NCBI GenBank assembly: GCA_025529335.1
Contig: JAMYHX010000254.1
Location: 1 to 59,495, forward strand
DNA: 59,495 nt
Reading direction: 5' to 3'
From: Rhizopus sp. PT2906
Lineage: Eukaryota > Mucoromycota > Mucoromycetes > Mucorales > Rhizopodaceae
The notes under the pieces are model-generated. The model was not told the DNA's origin. It worked only from the letters and a program-made list of their open reading frames with translations, and did no database searches. Positions within the stretch are counted from its first letter, which is position 1, and each line of letters opens with the position of its first letter. Below, piece after piece: positions 34,201 to 45,904 of this stretch. Made by a program: the position numbers and the translations under genes.

Positions 34201-37200
34201 TCTTTTTTTTCTTTTCATCAAAAGCATAGTCTTCAAACTTTACACTCCCAATCATGTGGAAGCTATTTAAAAATATATCAGCAGAGCAGAGGATCGTATC
34301 CTTGGAATTATATTGTGTCTTCATCACAGATCCTCCATGCTTGTAAGAAGGCAAGTCGTCAGGCATGGTCACATTTTGAATAAAGTGTAAGTAGGTCTCT
34401 GGAAGGACAACAACGAACCTTGTACAAAGGTATTGGTTTGTCAAGTAACGCGTCAACTGCTCTACGTATTCCATTTGAAGAGCATCAAGCATCGTTTCCA
34501 GATCCCAGTCATCTTTGATAATTTCTTCTGCTAGTTCTTGAACAATCTTCACAAGTATAGGTGTTACCAGTACAGTAACAGGACGTGTGGCTTCGATGAT
34601 CGTCGTTGCTATCACTTCGTTTCTCTCATCATTGGATATTTTACTATGCGCTGTCTCATCTTCATCACTATCACCAAATTTCTGTGAGAAATAGTCGTCC
34701 ATATTTCTGGTTGTACTTTCATGACTAAAACATCTCTTTTGCTCTTGTTCCTGAATGATGTAGCATGTCAGTTAGTATGTGATGGTAATATGGTGCTTTT
34801 GTATGCTTTACCTTTTGAGCAACAAAGCGCGCTTTAGGAGGAGAGATGAATGGATGTAAAAAGTGATCTTCAGGATGGACAATCTTGTATCGTCTGAGGT
34901 AATCGCTATAAGGAATCGAAGGTGGGACTACCGAAGGCGCCTTTCCTTCATTCGAATATGACATATGTGGATCGTCATTGGCTTGAGCATGACGCTCATC
35001 TTGTAAAATAATAATTGTTAGTTTAATACAACTTTTGTTTATGGAATGTATTTACCTTCTGTCGAAAGCATGCTTGTGATATCTGATCGGACAGAATAGC
35101 CATCATCTGTTACTTCAGATTGACCAAATCCATACTCGTCATCAGAGTCCTTTGCGGTATGAAACGACTCGTTGTCTCGAGAAAGAGCGCTCTGGGAATA
35201 TTCGATATCACTATCATATTCCAATTCTGATACATCGTCCATGTGATCTGATTTCAGCAACACAAGAGACCTCTGGGACATGCTACTTGAGTTGCTATAT
35301 CCTCTATATCTCCCTTGATGGGTTTTAACTGTTTCTGTAGAAAGGTTAGTTGAGCTAGCAGTCATGTCGATTGGCGCAGACTTATCAACCGCTCGACCTA
35401 TAATAATAATAAAAAAGAGTAAGTGGGTGTTTTCATCTTTTTAATTTAGTGTCTACCGGATACAAATGGTCTGTATGGTGGCGCATACAGTACACCAACA
35501 TGATGATCAGTTGTGGACGGCATAGATGATTTAGAATCTAGTTGAAAGTATGAATGAGATCATTTAAAGCTTGCAGGGGGGTTACTTACATTGGGACGTA
35601 TAGTCTTCTTCCACTTCATATAATCGAACACAACGACGTGTCAGATAATCTTGCGAACGAACATATTTTTGTTGCTCAGCGCGTTTTCTCTTCCACTCTG
35701 CAGTATGTCTCAAGACTGTTATGTTAAGACTCATGTCAGCCTTGGCGACCTCTGCCCAGGGGTAATCATTTTCGATGCCATCACCGCGTGTTTGCTCTGC
35801 ATTGGCAAGACATCGAGTTACAATAAAAGGTATTTTAAGTGTGATCCTTTCGCTGTATTTATGATTGATCAGATTATCAAACTCTAACAAGATTCCATCA
35901 CTTAGGTGAATATTGGTAGCGCTGTTTAAGCTCATCAAGCAAACGTCTATTTCTTGAACATAAACTTTTAAAAATGTCACATCAGGGAGTGATGCCGATC
36001 GTAATTCAGGAGGGACTGCATTATCCTCGTCAATTAGGTTGTAGGCAAATGACTGCCCAAAGCATGCAAGACCAAGCAAGAAGGATGGTTTAATCTCGCC
36101 AGTAATTCGTCCTATATCTAGTTCATAATGGCATAGGTAAGTTGAAGACAAGGGCAGAGGACCAAACAGACGATGAGAATAAATGCTTAGGCCTAACACA
36201 TTTGTTGAGTACTGATAAAAAATTCTGTTTCTTGCTTACCATCAATAAATATACTATTCTTCGGAGCACGAGCATGCTTAATTCTAAAATGCTCTTCACC
36301 TTGCTGAGCATAAGGATTAATGTTTCGACTCAGTGTAATAGGGCTGATGTTGACATAAAAATCCATATATACATCCAGATTCCTTAACTCAACCTGTAAC
36401 TCTTGAAACACCACCTGTGAGTAACGAGAGCATTCATATAGATTTTCAGGAAGTAATAATACACCATCCTCTAGTTCCAGCAGCATATATACTTCGAATG
36501 GATCTGAAGTAGGCTATTGTATTGTTTGAATAAACACATGACGGACAATAACACCATTTTACCTTTGCATCTGCCTGTTTCTTTTTCTGTGCCAACCATT
36601 CCTGATGGTTTTTTCTTTGTTTCCTATACTCATCAATGGTAGAAAAATGATCCCAAGCGCCAAAGTAATTGTCTTTGAGCAACAGGAGATATCGAATTAA
36701 TGTACCAAATAACTTGACTTTGGCACTGTTCATCTTTATATGAAGGTTGCATGACTCAATATGACGAGCAACATCGACAGTGCTATAAGCTTCATAGGAA
36801 CCATCGATATTCAACTGGACAACAGCGGCTGTCTGTGCGTCTGCTTCGTTCAGGAAAGCATTAAGTGTGTGTGATGATTGGAGGGATAGCCCAGCGCTTC
36901 CGTGGTCAATGGCGACATTAAATTTGATCGTATTGATCTCCGGCTGGAAGTCAGTGAATGGCATTACAGCATCCACTTTTACCTTGTAAGCTTGTAACTT
37001 CAAGAATGCTATTTTTTTTAAAAAAAGAATTAAAGTGAATCATCGAGTTAACCTCTTGTTTCTTACCATTGTCTTCTATTGAGTTGGGATTGTTGATCAC
37101 ATTATGTTCGTTTACGCATAGGTATATACTGGGATGCTCCAGGTTGAAATGTAAAGTGTATTCAGTAGGCGTGAAATGCAATAGGTCTGGTGGTGGCGTT

Positions 37201-39157
37201 GATCCCCAGTCTCTGATTGTATCTTGTAACAAGTAGATATGATCTCTTAATAAAAATATAGTAGCACGCTTGGGTATAATCTTAAAGTCCCATCGTCTAT
37301 AGCCATTCCACTGTAATGGTACAGGCATTCTACATTGAATTTCAATTTTTGGCGATAGGATAAACGAAGCATAGTTGACACTGGTCGTAATATCAGTCTC
37401 TCTCAAAACAACATCTACCGTATTCGTGGTTCCTTCTGGTCCGATCACCATTGGAGTAACCAATCTCACGAATGATCCTTCCCCGGCCTTAATGTTAAAC
37501 CAGCCATATGGTCTAGTATAGTTTCCATCAGAACTAATATCGAGATCCGGTTGTCCCGAGGTGTACTTCCAGTCCTGATAATGAATCAAAATAAGCTATT
37601 GTCTTTGGTAGACATCTTTTTTTTCATGTTACCTTTGTCTTTTCACGTGTTGGTACCCTTAGTTTACCATCATTCATAAATTCAATATATGTCTCGAAGC
37701 ATATGGGTATCCTTTGCTGACCAGGTACTAACTTAGGTGTAGGCGTACTGTTGCGGTGAGCATTAGGGAAGAAATAGTTTTGCATGACTATTCTTTGTCT
37801 ATCTGCCCAAGGGCCATAGTGAATGGTTGCGTCCCACAGCGAGATGCGTATACCCCATTCTGGAGATAAACCTCCGTTTCCGATCATATCAGCATCAGAT
37901 GATGTGGATGGTACAGGTCCTATTATGTTTGATCTTTTGATCAGTCATATGACTCTTTATTGGGGGAAGAGTATATATCTTACCAGCATAATCCATATAA
38001 TAAGTGAGTACCATGTCGTTACATTCAAACACATTACTGACCCTAGCATATTCACCATCTACACCATCACCTTCATCATTATGTGCTTCATGGCTCATTA
38101 TATTTTTCATATGTTGTATTTCTGAAGGTTGTGATATATGACCTATAAACAATTGCTGGATTGGTTTTAACAGTCTACGGAAGAAGCTGCCGATTTGGGT
38201 TCAGTTAATGTATCATGACTATAAGGTAGATGTACCTCGACTGGTCCTTTTCCTTGGCCTCATCTTCCATATTACGGACTTGACTGAAATCCACATTGTC
38301 CTTTAAACTGACCTGTGGTTTTCTTACTGCAAAATCTATAGTAGACTTGTAGCAATCCATTGATGAGCGAGATTTGGTTATACTATAGATCCCATTGGCT
38401 TGCACCATCTGAAATACTAGTATCGTCTTCAATTCCATATTGCCAATCAATGCTGCGCCTTTTGTGCATTCAAATTGAATAGGCAGTAGTCTTTCAAATA
38501 ATGAAGTATGTGGATTGGATGGATCAGAACTGAATGTTTGATCATAATTGAGCTGTTCAAAGCTTGTTCCTGAACTGTTTCTAGTGGTAGTTGTTGTAGG
38601 TGATAAACCAAGGATATCCTTTAATTTATCATAAGCTGGTATATTATTATAGATAAAGTACTCCAATCCCTCAAAATTACAAACAATTCTGCATGGTAAA
38701 TCTTTTCCTTATAGAATGATTAAGAACACACTTACACATCTCACTTAATATCTTGGTACCTGTTTTGTCCTCTTCATCATTATTATTATCACGAACATTA
38801 AATAACCAATATTTTATAGCAATGTGGCCTTTGACAATTGAAATAGATGCATTATTTGATGTATATCTTAGATTCTTAAATAATATTCGGCCGCCTAATA
38901 AAGTAACACGTATTGAATCTATGAGAATAAGTGAGTAAAAAGGATAAAGAAAAAAGAAATGTATTACCAATTTGAATGTATGCATTATATTGTCTCCATG
39001 TGTATTGATTGATTATAAAAGTTAATATTCGAGCAAGTATGCGATTAGAATAGAATAAAAAGAAGACAGCTACGATCAAGACAACAATGCAATAAGCGAC
39101 AAATAACCAAAAGTACTTCCAAGATTGTACGCCATAAACTGTCTCATCTGTTGTCAT
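28262..39157 (-). CDS. CSF1: Csf1/BLTP1 bridge-like lipid-transfer protein
   Basis: Giant protein of roughly 3,400 residues in about a dozen exons; the last exon is open for more than 2,100 codons (34702-28262). The N-terminus from the ATG at 39157 is MTTDETVYGVQSWKYFW followed by a single membrane helix (YFWLFVAYCIVVLIVAVFF), then YSNRILARILTFIINQYTWR and, across an intron, LLGGRILFKNLRYTSNNASI, the conserved start of Csf1/Tweek/BLTP1 proteins. The rest is a long run of beta-rich segments with no enzyme motifs, as expected for the hydrophobic-groove bridge fold. A Ser/Asp-rich low-complexity insert lies at about 35050-35350. The protein would sit in the ER membrane at contact sites. Yeast Csf1 has been reported to supply phosphatidylethanolamine for GPI-anchor synthesis. 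It is divergent from MCD4, the enzyme that uses that lipid. Confidence 0.88.
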
Positions 39158-39553
39158 TTGCTTTCTTTTACAAAAAGAAAGAAGAAGAAATAACAAGGCA
39201 CCAAATTTATGTCTGTAATTTTTGCCATTTATAGTTTTACACCCAACCATAGTTCAATCGATCAGCGTGACCAAGTGAATTACTCGTGAAAATGCATGAA
39301 TAACGTGATGGAGAGAGAGAGTGTGTGTGCCTTAAGAGAATTATATGATAAAGTGGCCAGTTTTTACATCAAACATATACACAACTAAGTCTTTCATATT
39401 TAAAGAAACTTATTCTTTTAAACATATTGACTCAGGCTCATAGATCAAAAAGAGAGAGAGAAAGAGAGAAAGCCATGACTGTCTTGTCGGAGCATAAGAC
39501 TATTTTAGGAAAACAAAACTCTTCTATTGTCTCTTCCACCTTTTTCAATAATA
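39158..39553. promoter_or_regulatory. Bidirectional promoter region of CSF1 and MCD4
   Basis: 396 nt between two start codons pointing away from each other. It has a GAGAGAGAGAGTGTGTGTG tract near 39310 and an AGAGAGAGAGAAAGAGAGAA tract near 39450, both purine-rich on the plus strand, and AT-rich sequence between. No single TATA box can be chosen with confidence. An upstream ATG at 39475 opens a short frame that overlaps the MCD4 start. Confidence 0.7.
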
Positions 39554-39567
39554 ATGTTATCCCGTGA
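39475..39567 (+). other. Possible overlapping upstream ORF in the MCD4 leader
   Basis: ATG at 39475 followed by 29 more codons and a TGA at 39565-39567, in a different frame from and overlapping the MCD4 ATG at 39554. It would lower MCD4 translation only if transcription starts before 39475, which sequence alone cannot show. Confidence 0.4.
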
Positions 39568-42500
39568 GACATTGTTGATAATTGGCGTTATATTTCACGT
39601 CATTTACTTGTTTAGTATATTTGATATATACTTTACTTCTCCTCTTGTCCATGGCATGACACCACATAAAAGCCCCATTCATCCTCCAGCTGACAGGCTG
39701 GTGCTTATTGTAGGTAATGTCGTCCTGAACTATATTTTAAAGTTTGTTACTATCCAGATCATTAGGGGATGGATTACGTGCAGATAAGTTATTTGAATTA
39801 GACGAACAAGGACAAACGAGAGCACCTTTCTTGAGAGACATTCTACAGAATAACGGCACTTGGGGTATCTCTCATACTCGTGTGCCAACTGAATCAAGGC
39901 CTGGTCACGTCGCTATTATTGCTGGCTTTTATGAGGATGTTAGTGCTGTCACTACTGGTAAAAAAAGAGAGAGAGCAAAGTTGTTTGCTATTTAATTTGT
40001 GTTACTAACGTTCAACTCAAGGTTGGACACTGAATCCTGTCAACTTTGATTCTGTTTTTAACCAGTCTCAACATACTTGGTCATTTGGATCTCCAGATAT
40101 CTTGCCCATGTTTCAACATGGAGCAAGTGATAAAGAAAAGATAGAAACCTACATGTACCCACCAGAATATGAGGATTTTGCAGGAGGTAAAGAAGATAGG
40201 AAGGGGCACCAGGGCAACTATTGATGCTCTAGTATAGAGGCATCACGATTAGACATTTGGGTATTTGATCATGTAAAGGAACTATTTAAGAACGCGTCGA
40301 CAAACCCTGAACTCGATAACATGCTGCGACAAAAAAAGATTGTATTTTTCCTTCACCTTCTTGGATTGGATACCAATGGACATGGATTTAGGCCATCGTC
40401 AAAAGAATATTTGGAAAATATAAAGCTTGTGGATAGCGGCATAAAAGAGATAGTCAACCTGATTGAAGGTTTTTATCAGGATGGAAAAACTAGTTATATA
40501 TTTACTGCAGATCACGGAATGAACAACAGAGGTAAATGAAGTACAACTTGATCAAAAACATTAGTGTTTATTATATATCTCAGGCGCCCACGGTGATGGA
40601 CACCCGGATAATACACGCACTCCCATCGTAGCTTGGGGAGCTGGTATTCGTCAACCAATCCATTCTGGCTTGGGACATGATGAATATTCATCCAAATGGG
40701 GACTGTCAACCTTACAACGCGATGATATACTTCAAGCGGATATTGCACCTTTAATGGCTCATCTCATTGGCATTGATATCCCAGTGAACTCTGTAGGTGA
40801 ATTACCACTGAGTTACTTGAATGCAAATGGTTCGACAAAGGCAGAGGCTGCATTCACCAACGCGCGTCAAATATTAGAACAACTCCGAGTCAAGCACAGT
40901 AAGACTGCTTTTATATTCATTGTTTTATTGATCTCATTTAATGTTTTCAGACGAAAAGGAACAGCATGAACTCTTCTTTAGACCTTATCCTGGCTTGGTT
41001 GGGCAGCATGATCCTACATTATTAACATCAGAAATCAAAATGCTGATAACTGATAAAGATTATGAACTTGCTGAAAAGAAATCAAAAGAGCTAATTGAAC
41101 TCTGTCTTCGTGGTCTTCGATACTATCAAACTTATGACTGGCTCTTCCTTAGAACTATTATCACGATTGGATATGTTGGTTGGTGTATCTTTTGTCTAGA
41201 ATTTGTTATCAGACACTTTGTTCTGTTCTCTAATGAAGAAATGTCAAGCTATTTAAAATACCGCATTGTTGTAAGTATCAACTGTTATTCAAAAGGATGT
41301 TACCAACATGTCTGTAGATCGATTTTATGTCTATTATTACGATGGCTGCTGTATCCGCTATGATTTACCTACAAAAGATGCCAAAGATGTATTATTTATA
41401 TGTGTTCTTTCCTATTTTCTTTTGGAACCAAGTCCTAAGATACTATCGCTCACTTATCGGGGCATTACGTCTTTGTTTACGCTCTGGAATTACAAAGTTA
41501 TTGATGATAGCTATCGGATCCCTATTATTTTTGGAAGCACTCGTAAGTTACAGTTGTCTGCCCTGGATATATCGCTTACACTACTTTAGGTTGGGAGCTA
41601 TTTTCATCGAGAAATACTCTCGGCTATCTTTATCGGTCTTTCTGCTTGGCCATGTGTAATGCCTTCTTATGTGCGTCAAGAAAAAGGGAAACTGACAACT
41701 GCTTGGTCCTTATTCTGTATCCTTACCAGTGTTTTTACTTTACTTCCTGTTGAAAAAGGAGAAAGCATCGAACAAGTGTAAGATTTATAATTGACTCGAT
41801 GACAATGTTTAATTTTTTATTGTTGTTTAGCATTGCTGGAGGTGCTGTTGCCATTATAATGGGCACTTGGCTGCTATGGAAACTCAATAAGTTGAATAGA
41901 GTTACCAAGAAACAGAAGATCATTATTTATATTCAACTGTGTATGATCGCTGGGAGCATGGCTATAGTGTACTCTACATCAATCAGTCTGAAGAATCGTG
42001 CGGGTCTTCCGGAACTAAACCAGATAGCAAGCTGGTGTATCATTGGTAAGTCATGAAGGTGACTGACTATCTTTTTAATCTGATTTTATTCTTTAGCAAT
42101 CTCAAGTGTATTCCCGTTTGTATATAGAGGAAGTTCCCATGATGACTATTTGGCAAGACTGCTTGTCATCTGTTTAGCCTTTACGCCCTTGATGATACTT
42201 CTCAGTATCTCGTATGAGCTCCTATTCTACGTCTTCTTCTGCTCTACTGTTCTGCTTTGGATGGAGATCGAAAGGAGTCTTTACAAGCACAGTCGATACT
42301 CAGTTGTTCGCGCGCTTAAACCAAGTGATGGAAGAGCCGCTGTCTTGTTTATGTTCTTTGTGAATGTCGCATTTTTTGGCACAGGCAATGTTGCATCTCT
42401 GAGTAGCTTCTCTTTGGAAAGTGTATACCGATTTACAACTGTATTCAACCCTTTCCTTATGGGTGCCCTGCTTATCCTTAAAATACTCATTCCATTCTTT

Positions 42501-42791
42501 GTCATCTCTTCTGTCCTTGGAATCATCAGTTCAAGCCTCGATCTTCAACCTTTTACCTTATTTTTGATCGTCATGAGTATAACGGATATACAGACCATCA
42601 ACTTCTTCTACTTTGTTACAGATTACGGAAGTTGGTTAGAAATTGGCACATCCATTAGCCATTTCTGTATATCTGAACTCTTTATCATCTTTACTATTAT
42701 CCTTTTCTTGTTGTCTAGAATCTTGGTTGGTCATCTTGCTTTACCCAAACTGAAAAGAATTGTAGATAGAATGAAGCCCAAGAGCAAATAA
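39554..42791 (+). CDS. MCD4: GPI ethanolamine phosphate transferase 1 (Mcd4/PIG-N)
   Basis: ER multi-pass enzyme that transfers ethanolamine phosphate from phosphatidylethanolamine to the first mannose of the GPI precursor. About 920 residues in about ten exons. The start at 39554 gives MLSRETLLIIGVIFHVIYLF and then SIFDIYFTSPLVHGM, the near-invariant Mcd4 N-terminus (signal anchor plus luminal start). The alkaline-phosphatase-like domain shows GDGLRADKLF (metal and nucleophile region), RVPTESRPGHVAIIAGFYED, GLDTNGHGFRP and FTADHGMNNRGAHGDGH, which hold the metal-binding Asp/His residues. From about 41,150 the protein is a chain of membrane helices to the stop at 42791 (MKPKSK end, a lysine-rich cytosolic tail). 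Convergent with the HDAC gene, with about 170 nt between stops. Confidence 0.92.
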
Positions 42792-42959
42792 AGACGATTG
42801 ATTTTTTATTGCAAAATAAGCTCAAAATAGAGGTAGATGTTGATTATTAATGTAGTGAGTTTATTAAGTATTATCTTTGTAAGATTATAGTTATGTGCAA
42901 AGCATGTAAAGATTCAAACGCCTGTATATTTTGTCTATGGTGCTCTTATTTTACAATTA

Positions 42960-45573
42960 TTAATAGCCTTCAACCACTGGGACCTTAATTGGCTTTTTAT
43001 CTCTTTTTGGCCTAGTTGAAATACTATCAGTTGCTCTCCAGTCAGAGGGTAGATTAAACTTGAAACTAGGTGAGCATATCGCGTCTGATAGATTCCAGTA
43101 TTTCTTTTGTATAAATGCCACCTGAGCAAAACTCTCCACTGCTCCCATATTCGGTTTAACAGCATTCAGAGTTCGTTTAAAAGTTGTAATTTGTTGATCA
43201 GGCAATGTGTTTAAAGGTAATAGCTGAGCAACACTCGCAGCACAGGAAGATGCTAAAGGCTGAAGCTCGTATCCACCTATAATTTTATATGAGTAAGGTG
43301 ACTTTTTTATATTGTTTTGCTTACCTTCGAGCGTGAGGGCTAGTCTACCATCACATAACTCATTGGCCAGGTCTTTTACCATCTTTGTGAGTAATGCATA
43401 CCCACGAGGGGTCATATTATATCCACCAAGCTATTATAGAGCATATGAATAACCACACATCATCCATCTCTCTCTCTCTTAACTTACATTTTCTGGATGT
43501 CCTTCAGCCGCATCAAACCCTGCGGAAACAAAAATCTATTTTAAAGTTATCTTTTCTTGTTCTACAAATAAACTGGTGGGCTATACTTTACCATATCAGG
43601 ATGGAATTGCCTTGCAATTGGTATGACGAAATAATAAAAGGCTGCAACAAACTCTGTATCACCCATTGGTCCTTTTTAAATTGGTCCTTTAGTTAACTCT
43701 TTTTTCTTAGAAAAAGTTCACTTACTTGGTTTATCCTCTGAAGAGCTAAATGCAATGTTTACATTGTTACCTAGACCAGGGCCTTCACCGCATTCTTCAG
43801 GCGCGCCAGTGAAAGGATAGAACTTGCCCCTGTCCCATCTGTGTAGCGAGATATAGAGAACATTCGGATTATCATAAAACATCTTTTGAGTACCGTTTCC
43901 ATGACTATAAATAAGGAGAGGAGTTAATCAAGCATAACATTGTAGTTAAACTTTATTAATTACTGTATGTCCCTATTTCATTAAATCAGTTCCTTAGTTT
44001 CTCTCTTTATAAAAAAAAAAAAAAGTTACCAGTCAATGATGAGGATCTTTTTGATCTTTGACGGGTATTTCTCCAGAGTATCAGCCACTGCTACAGCCAC
44101 ATTATTATAAAAGCAAAATCCCATAGCTGTATCGTCTTCAGCATGATGGCCTTTTTCATAGTCAATATCTGCTATACATATGTTGGCTTTTTGTTACCTG
44201 GTGGTCGAATTAAAGCAAATCCATTTCTTAGACGGCCATTGACAATAGATTCAACAAGGGATAATAAAGAACCAGCTGCTATTCTAGCAGAAAGACTCGT
44301 ATAAAGTGGATGAAAAGTCGTGTCCACAGCTATTCCCAGTTCACCACATGTCATTTCACATATCAAACCGGGAGGTGCGACCGGCTTTGGGTCTGTTTGT
44401 GTTGCATCTGCTGCTGCCGCGGCAGAAGAAAACCTTGTGTGTTGTCTCTTGATGTGATCTTGGTCTGCCTGCTTTACTGTTCCACCGCCCACGCCTCTCA
44501 TCACATTTGGCTTGTGTGCTGGAGGCTCAGGATTTAACAGAGCGGCAATGGACGTTATTTTCAAGGGTCTCTTTTTAACAACAGATTCTCTCTCTTCGTC
44601 TATTGGGTAATAATTTCTAACATGACCATACGTATGCACCCTCAGTAACTCTTGTACGGTGGCTTCTCGGGCATGAACTCGACCAAAATACCTTAATAAA
44701 CTATACACAAACGATTCATTCTAGCGCTATAATAAAAAAAAATGTCTTTCTTTTACCGATTAGCATGGAGTGCTTGAAGAATCGAACTGATTCTATCTGG
44801 TCTTTCTGGATGGATCGTCTCTCGGGAATGACAAGGGCAGCAGTGAAGGGACATTCGTCTGTCTTGTACAAGGCCTGTATGATGCCTTGCTTGCTCGCCA
44901 GCCTTTGATTTATAGAATTCAGCATAGTCTTTCCACGATCTGTCACTTTCGGGTCCCTTTGGACCATATTGAAGAGATGTGCGTGAATTATGAAGTCGTA
45001 TGAGAGTAGGGCTGATCCAATCCGCTTCATCTGGAGACCATCCTTCATAATGTACAAAGATCAGAGCATCTCCAGCTGCGGTGGTTGTATCGTATAATAT
45101 TTCTACTACTCTGGCACAGTACCATTCTTTTACATCGTTTGTCCACTTTATTGCTTCTACTTGATCACCTACTTGATATGATAGGCTCCGATATTGATTG
45201 TCTAATGTATAATGAATTAAGAAAGGAGAAAACAAGATGAAATTTATTAAGTTTATTTTACTTTGTTGTAGATGAAGTCCTTTTAGCTTTTTTTGAGCAA
45301 GATCAATTCTAATCTCTTCCGAAGGCTCCTTTGTATCAATAAATAATTCCTTCTTATTGTTTTTGTCCGAACGTCGTCTTTTCAGTGAACCTGTGGAGGA
45401 AGAAGTCGATAGGTTGCCATCGCTACAATAAGGAGGGGATGCGGATAGGTAACGAGTGTCTGCAGAACGAGAGGACCTTAAGGAAGGATTTTGAGGTGGT
45501 GTTAAAGACTATAATATGAAGTCATTTCTCAATGGGCTTATTTACTTTATCAATTCATTGAATTCTTTACCAT
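42960..45573 (-). CDS. Class II (Hda1-type) histone deacetylase with N-terminal chromo-barrel/Tudor-like domain
   Basis: Zinc-dependent lysine deacetylase of about 680 residues in many exons. The ATG at 45573 is followed at once by an intron (ATG|GTAAAG), then SLTPPQNPSLRSSRS and a basic linker (GSLKRRRSDKNNKKEL). A chromo-barrel/Tudor-knot-like segment follows: VGDQVEAIKWTNDVKEWYCA and VHYEGWSPDEADWISPTLIR. The deacetylase domain contains HPERPDRISSILQALH, VHAREATVQELLRVHTYGH, FALIRPPG|HHAEDDTAMGF, the zinc site DWDIHHGNGTQ (assembled through a 9-nt microexon at 43964-43972) and SLHRWDRGKFYPFTGAPEE. A C-terminal region of about 150 residues follows the catalytic domain. The protein is probably nuclear and acts on chromatin. 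The barrel suggests it is targeted by methylated or acetylated histone tails, which is inference. Confidence 0.88.
43964..43972 (-). other. 9-nt microexon of the HDAC gene
   Basis: GGACATACA on the minus strand, flanked by an acceptor (AATAG) and a donor (GTAATT). The introns at 43973-44029 (57 nt) and 43905-43963 (59 nt) are of the usual size here. Joining GACTG + GGACATACA + TCATGGAAAC gives D-W-D-I-H-H-G-N, the canonical HDAC zinc/charge-relay motif; without it the motif would read D-C-H-G-N. Confidence 0.88.
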
Positions 45574-45904
45574 TCCTTCCTTTTATATTTATTACTCGCT
45601 AATTTATGCTCTTCTTTAATAAAATACAATTTTTCTTTTTTATTAAAGAACAGTAAAAGAGGGAAGAAAAAGAAAAAGGGAAATTCGCAGTGATGAACAT
45701 GTAGTATTTTCGGATGAGTTTAGACGATTTGGAATATTTTTTTTCTTGACCAATCAGAATTCGAGTTCAGAATACTCTGACTACAGTTTTTTAAATGAAT
45801 ACGAGAGTGTTTATATCCTGGGTCATTATCAAACGGTTGTGTGTTCGAACTATGATAGTTGCTGTAGTATAGACAACATTGTATTTATCGTTGGATTTAC
45901 TTTA
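45574..45904. other. Intergenic, HDAC upstream region
   Basis: AT-rich region upstream of the HDAC start. Nothing coding is supported. The plus-strand ORF that begins at 45746 runs antisense into the Fanzor relic. Confidence 0.5.

Noticed and set aside
28587..34270. Many 60-116-codon ORFs antisense or frame-shifted to CSF1
   Set aside because: Shadows of a long coding exon.
39475..39567. ATG at 39475 as the true start of MCD4
   Set aside because: It is in another frame and stops after 30 codons, while the ATG at 39554 gives the conserved Mcd4 N-terminus directly.
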